From: Bacteroidota bacterium
Lineage (GTDB): Bacteria > Bacteroidota > Bacteroidia > Chitinophagales > Chitinophagaceae
Direction of reading: 5' to 3'
Assembly (NCBI GenBank): GCA_005883855.1
Contig: VBAU01000165.1
Location: forward strand, 1 to 7,852
Length of the DNA stretch: 7,852 nt
The notes beneath the pieces were generated by a model. It was not told where the DNA came from. It was given only the letters and a program-made list of their open reading frames with translations, and did no database searches. Positions 5,770 to 7,852 of this stretch are shown in pieces (the first letter of the stretch is position 1; every line of letters starts with the position of its first letter). The position numbers and the translations under genes were made by a program.

Positions 5770-7410
5770 ATGAAAACCATTAGACTGTTGATTATCCTTC
5801 TACTCAACTGCTGTCCGACGCTGGTCATTTTTTCACAAAAGAATACAGTTTTGAATTATTTCCCGCAAGATGCCAAAATGATCATGAAAATGAACATGAC
5901 AAGCCTTGGACAAAAAATGAAATGGGAAGAGTTTACTAAATCCAAAATGTTTGAGGACATGATAAAGGACGCATCCGAGGAAGGAAAAGCTTTTCTCAAA
6001 AACCCAACGTCGACCGGCGTTGATATGAGCCAGGGAATTTTTGTTGTCATACCCTCAAACAACAGTAACAGGAAGAGTGAACCCATTGTTTACGGTGTTC
6101 CGAGCGACACAGGTCAATTTGCTGCTATGGTCAAGAAATTAGCACCTGGGGAGCACACGGTAAAGATTTCGAACGGAAAATTGCTGATTCATAAACAAAC
6201 GGCCATCGCATGGAATAATGACATTTTTGTAATCACAGGGGATGACAACAAAGAGGTGCCTGTGTATCCAGCCACCGAACCAAAGACCCCAGATGATGCG
6301 ACAAAAACAAAACAGCTAGCTGAGAAATGCAAAATGCTTTTAACGAAACGAAAAATCGCTTCCATCAATGAACATTTCACCTCGCTTTTAAAACAAGACG
6401 GTGATATGTATGTATGGATAAACAATATGGTTCAGTCACAATCGCAAAAGACAAAGGCACCTCAAATTGTAGCAATGTTTAACAAGAATATGCTTGGTGG
6501 TGGGAATTATAGTGCAGGCGTAATTAGATTTGAAAATGGCCGCACAACTATGCAGATGACTCAATATGTATCGGCAACAATTGACTCGCTATATAAAAAA
6601 TACCCGACTAAAAACATAAACACCCAATTGACAGGCAAACTGCCCGCAGGCCAACCCATTTTCGTTTATTCTTTCAGATTCTCTCCTGCAATGCTTAATG
6701 AAGTGCTTTTGAGGGCCGGGGCAGGTAGATATCTTGATAGCCTTAGCAAGAAAAAGATAATGATGGATGACATCGTTTCTGCCATAAGAGGAGATATGAC
6801 GATGGCTGTAATAAAACTGAACGATCCAGGCGAAGGAGACTCTGTGACAAAAGCCATGAATGGCATACAGGTTTTTTTGGCCGGCGGCATAAAGGACAAG
6901 CAAAAGTTCAAAGCGATATCTTCCGCGGTGCAAGCTGAACAAAATGATACTGGGAAGAGTCAAGCTGCAAAAAAAATGAAGCCCGTCATTTTATCGGATG
7001 ATTCGCTTTTTGTTGTGTCTTTATCTCAAACGGCAGCGCAAAAATTTTTAGAATCATCGGGAACAAATCAACAGATGAAAACTTTGTTTGGCCCATATGA
7101 AGGTTATCCCAGCGCATTCATAATTGATCTCAAAACCATTTTAGGTTTCGTCATGCAAGGCGCTTCAAAAAACAGATCCGAGGAACAAGTTCGCCAGATG
7201 TCTGAAGCGCTGGGCGCCTTTGATAAATTGGTAAGCTATGGTGGTGTGTACGATCATGGATCACTATCAAGTACGTTGCAACTGACCTTAACTAACCAAG
7301 ACGAAAACAGCCTAAAACAGTTTATTGATCTGTTCGACCCTTTTTATCTTATGCGGAATAAGAAGTCATCTGCATCGACGCCGACATTACCACAAGGAAG
7401 CGTGCAATAA
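5770..7410 (+). CDS. Secreted DUF4836-like protein of unknown function
   Basis: The 546-residue product begins with a signal peptide (basic K2 and R5, hydrophobic core about 6-21, likely cleavage near FSQ at 21-23). L-L-N-C at 11-14 is a poor lipobox, so export as a soluble periplasmic protein looks more likely than lipid anchoring. The segment after it (about 30-95) runs: a FPQDAKMIMKMN strand, TSLGQKMKWEEF, SKMFEDMIKDA, then LKNPTSTGVDMSQGIFVVIP. This pattern (a strand describing modest per-residue hydrophobicity, a helix, then 'dp.tsGiD...fvf') is what I remember of DUF4836 proteins of Bacteroidota, whose role is unknown. No catalytic motif is visible. The protein is rich in Lys and Met, and the C-terminus (SSASTPTLPQGSVQ) looks disordered. 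It is coded opposite to the glp genes and sits between glpK and glpD, so a role in glycerol use should not be assumed. The family call comes from memory. Confidence 0.85.
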   Translation: MKTIRLLIILLLNCCPTLVIFSQKNTVLNYFPQDAKMIMKMNMTSLGQKMKWEEFTKSKMFEDMIKDASEEGKAFLKNPTSTGVDMSQGIFVVIPSNNSNRKSEPIVYGVPSDTGQFAAMVKKLAPGEHTVKISNGKLLIHKQTAIAWNNDIFVITGDDNKEVPVYPATEPKTPDDATKTKQLAEKCKMLLTKRKIASINEHFTSLLKQDGDMYVWINNMVQSQSQKTKAPQIVAMFNKNMLGGGNYSAGVIRFENGRTTMQMTQYVSATIDSLYKKYPTKNINTQLTGKLPAGQPIFVYSFRFSPAMLNEVLLRAGAGRYLDSLSKKKIMMDDIVSAIRGDMTMAVIKLNDPGEGDSVTKAMNGIQVFLAGGIKDKQKFKAISSAVQAEQNDTGKSQAAKKMKPVILSDDSLFVVSLSQTAAQKFLESSGTNQQMKTLFGPYEGYPSAFIIDLKTILGFVMQGASKNRSEEQVRQMSEALGAFDKLVSYGGVYDHGSLSSTLQLTLTNQDENSLKQFIDLFDPFYLMRNKKSSASTPTLPQGSVQ

Positions 7411-7459
7411 TCCCTGAAGAGTAATGAGCCTTCTGAGCTTTTTCATTAAGTAATTGATC

Positions 7460-7852
7460 TTACAACTCAGACCAGGCAATTGAAGCCTTTACAGCGCGTG
7501 TCCACCCTTTGAGTAATTCATTTGCCTTGGTGGGCTCCATTTGAGGGGCGAAGGTTTTATCAATCTGCCATTGCTGTTGAATCTCTTCGATATTTTTCCA
7601 GTAGCCGACGGCAAGTCCCGCGAGGTAGGCAGCGCCAAGAGCTGTTGTTTCGGTTATCCTTGGCCTCACTACTTTACAACTGAGAATGTCGGACTGGAAT
7701 TGCATCAGGGAATTATTCACCGTAGCACCTCCATCTACACGAAGCTCGGAGATCCGAATACCGGCGTCAGCCTCCATAGCTTTCAACACGTCGTAAGTTT
7801 GATAAGCGATGCTGTCCAGGGCTGCCCTTGCAATGTGTGCATTACTGCTGCC
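7460..7852 (-). CDS. glpK: Glycerol kinase, C-terminal part (runs off the right edge)
   Basis: GlpK phosphorylates glycerol with ATP to glycerol 3-phosphate in the cytoplasm, the substrate of GlpD. The window holds the last 130 codons of about 500; the frame is open through the right edge. Visible marks of the FGGY kinase C-terminal domain are AHIARAALDSIAYQ (part of the second FGGY signature), VDGGATVNNSLMQFQSDIL (ATP-binding region, with DGGA and the following Asn) and ETTALGAAYLAGLAVGYW. The ending, WTRAVKASIAWSEL, is a normal GlpK C-terminus. The first in-window start-like codon (GTG at 7789) is internal, not the real start. It converges on the DUF4836-like gene across a 49-base gap. No frameshift is seen in the visible part. 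Confidence 0.95.
   Translation of the reverse strand, partial: GSSNAHIARAALDSIAYQTYDVLKAMEADAGIRISELRVDGGATVNNSLMQFQSDILSCKVVRPRITETTALGAAYLAGLAVGYWKNIEEIQQQWQIDKTFAPQMEPTKANELLKGWTRAVKASIAWSEL

Noticed and set aside
7422..7448. Possible hairpin terminator between the convergent DUF4836-like gene and glpK (TAATGAGC ... GC, then TCATTA beside a T run)
   Set aside because: The stem is broken by a 4-base bulge and is AT-rich; too weak to call.

Overview
The window looks like a piece of a Bacteroidota chromosome, most likely Chitinophagaceae or a relative. The reasons are the protein flavour (a DUF4836-like secreted protein, a class III aminotransferase of the type common in this phylum), mostly absent Shine-Dalgarno sites, a promoter motif of the TAnnTTTG type, and degenerate 7-base repeats between and inside gene ends. 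The lineage is an inference from remembered families; no search was run.

Left part (1-2078). The left edge holds the first codons of a lipoprotein gene on the minus strand, with a ribosome binding site and a -7 promoter element. Behind it lies a degenerate heptanucleotide array (about 148-259) that runs into the 3' end of a minus-strand gamma-carbonic-anhydrase-like gene. A PLP-dependent class III aminotransferase diverges from that gene and runs rightward.

Middle part (2052-5622). Three closely spaced minus-strand genes follow in transcription order: glpD (FAD glycerol-3-phosphate dehydrogenase), glpF (glycerol facilitator, 5 bases downstream) and a polytopic membrane protein resembling GT-C glycosyltransferases (15 bases downstream). 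The last overlaps the end of the aminotransferase tail to tail by 27 bases. glpD is broken: its reading frame shifts around 4718-4722, and about ten residues expected at that point are absent, which suggests a small deletion of about 31 bases. Its C-terminal tail is coded by a short stretch of the same kind of heptad repeat seen at the left end.

Right part (5623-7852). A secreted DUF4836-like protein is coded on the plus strand. The last 130 codons of glpK (glycerol kinase) lie on the minus strand and run off the right edge. Together glpK, glpF and glpD form the usual glycerol route (uptake, phosphorylation, oxidation to dihydroxyacetone phosphate), but here an unrelated opposite-strand gene separates glpK from glpD-glpF.

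I see no CRISPR array, tRNA, rRNA, insertion sequence or phage gene, and no convincing undescribed multi-gene system. The points most worth a second look are the damaged glpD, the heptad repeats that extend into coding ends, and the split glycerol locus.
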